In this document: one piece after another, positions 6,413 to 6,906 of the stretch
Numbering within the stretch: the stretch's first letter is position 1
Layout: each line of letters starts with the position of its first letter
Assembly: GCA_002314265.1 (NCBI GenBank)
Contig: DCEW01000020.1
Span: 272-7,177, forward strand
Reading direction: 5' to 3'
DNA: 6,906 nt
Origin: Flavobacteriales bacterium UBA1820
GTDB taxonomy: Bacteria; Bacteroidota; Bacteroidia; Flavobacteriales; UBA1820
Made by a program: the position numbers and the translations under genes
The notes under the pieces: generated by a model
Seen by the model: the letters and a program-made list of their open reading frames with translations, nothing else
Database searches by the model: none
What the model was told of the DNA's origin: nothing

Positions 6413-6852
6413 AGACCTTGGACAACGAGACCTACTTCCTGCTGGTGCGCCAGATGCTCGCCCAGGGGAAAACCGTCCTGCTGCGGGTACGGGGAGAGAG
6501 CATGACGCCTTTCTTTCCACAGGGGTGCGAGATCCGCCTGCGTCCGGCCGGGGAAAAAGACCTGCGGCGCGGGACGCCGGTGCTGGCGCAAACCCGGGAG
6601 GGGATGTACGTTTTCCACCGGATCGTACGCGTCTGCCCGGAAAAGATCGTGTTGCAGGGGGACGGCAACCTGCATGGATGCGAAGAAACGACTTCCGAGC
6701 AGGTATTCGGGGCGGTGGATTGCGACGGGAGGGCGCGGTGCAAGGCGCTGCTTTGGATTTGGGCCAGACCGCTGCGGCGTTACCTGCTGGGGATTTGGCG
6801 GAGGGCTTCCCGGTGGCGAAAGGGACGTTCCGAGGGGGATGCTCCACACTGA
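6409..6852 (+). CDS. Small S24/S26 signal-peptidase-like protein
   Basis: This 147-aa protein has the signal-peptidase/LexA-type catalytic core. Its nucleophile motif is RVRGESMTPFF (26-36, Ser31 in the S-M-x-P signature). It continues with IRLRPAGEKDLRRGTPVLAQ (strand and turn), MYVFHRIV (66-73) and VLQGDGNLHGCEE (81-93). Bacterial SPase I has a catalytic Lys where this protein has His70, an arrangement resembling the archaeal/ER (SEC11) Ser-His type; Asp85 of GDGN could serve as the acid. There is no N-terminal signal anchor. Instead the C-terminus has an aromatic, basic stretch, LLWIWARPLRRYLLGIWRRA (114-133), which could lie on the membrane. The ATG at 6409 overlaps the kinase stop as ATGA. 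As last gene of the cassette it may cleave a leader or maturation site on the modified substrate. That is inference, as no substrate is visible. Confidence 0.8.
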   Translation: MKTLDNETYFLLVRQMLAQGKTVLLRVRGESMTPFFPQGCEIRLRPAGEKDLRRGTPVLAQTREGMYVFHRIVRVCPEKIVLQGDGNLHGCEETTSEQVFGAVDCDGRARCKALLWIWARPLRRYLLGIWRRASRWRKGRSEGDAPH

Positions 6853-6883
6853 GCGTCGGCAAGCGAGTCTCCCCAAGCGCAAA

Positions 6884-6906
6884 GCGGCGGCCCTGTGGGC
6901 CGCCGC
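6884..6906 (+). terminator. GC-rich hairpin closing the PqqD cassette
   Basis: Arms 6884-6893 and 6897-6906 form a perfect 10-bp GC-rich stem with a TGT loop, starting 31 nt after the peptidase stop codon. Position and strength suggest the operon terminator. The expected U-tract would begin at the first base beyond the window, so it cannot be confirmed. The 6853-6883 spacer holds no reading frame of note. Confidence 0.6.

Overview
The window looks like a chromosomal segment of a GC-rich member of the Bacteroidales. I infer this from close matches to the Bacteroidetes -7 promoter element (TAnnTTTG) upstream of three transcription units, A-rich translation starts without Shine-Dalgarno sequences, and Bacteroidetes-style housekeeping proteins. 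A Rikenellaceae/Alistipes-like genome would fit, but the sequence alone cannot settle the genus.

Left part (1-3910): three ordinary metabolic genes. gcvT (glycine cleavage T-protein) is on the minus strand. It is divergent from pncB (nicotinate phosphoribosyltransferase, NAD salvage) across a 331-nt intergenic region. pncB is followed, after a gap with its own promoter-like element, by ilvE (branched-chain aminotransferase). ilvE ends at a strong bidirectional terminator with a perfect 21-bp stem. The T-rich 3' arm of that stem also carries the -33-like part of the next promoter.

Right part (4005-6906): a compact four-gene accessory operon with its own promoter. Its genes encode a PqqD-family protein (RiPP recognition element fold, 89 aa), a PF14907-type nucleotidyltransferase, an HPr-kinase-like P-loop protein and a small signal-peptidase-like S24/S26 protein with an apparent Ser-His arrangement. 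The first two genes overlap by tens of bases. The last two junctions are ATGA stop/start overlaps, so the proteins are probably made in a coupled way. A hairpin with a 10-bp stem closes the unit at the window edge. A second strong intrinsic terminator sits between the operon's promoter and its first start codon, which suggests attenuation or a short leader RNA.

The PqqD + nucleotidyltransferase + HprK-like set is known from ribosomal-peptide modification loci such as the paeninodin lasso peptide cluster, and from so-called HPr-rel-A systems. Here it comes with a peptidase but with no visible precursor peptide, cyclase, radical-SAM enzyme or transporter. The cassette is therefore the part of the window most likely to represent a poorly described system. 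Its substrate must lie elsewhere, or be something other than a classical RiPP precursor.
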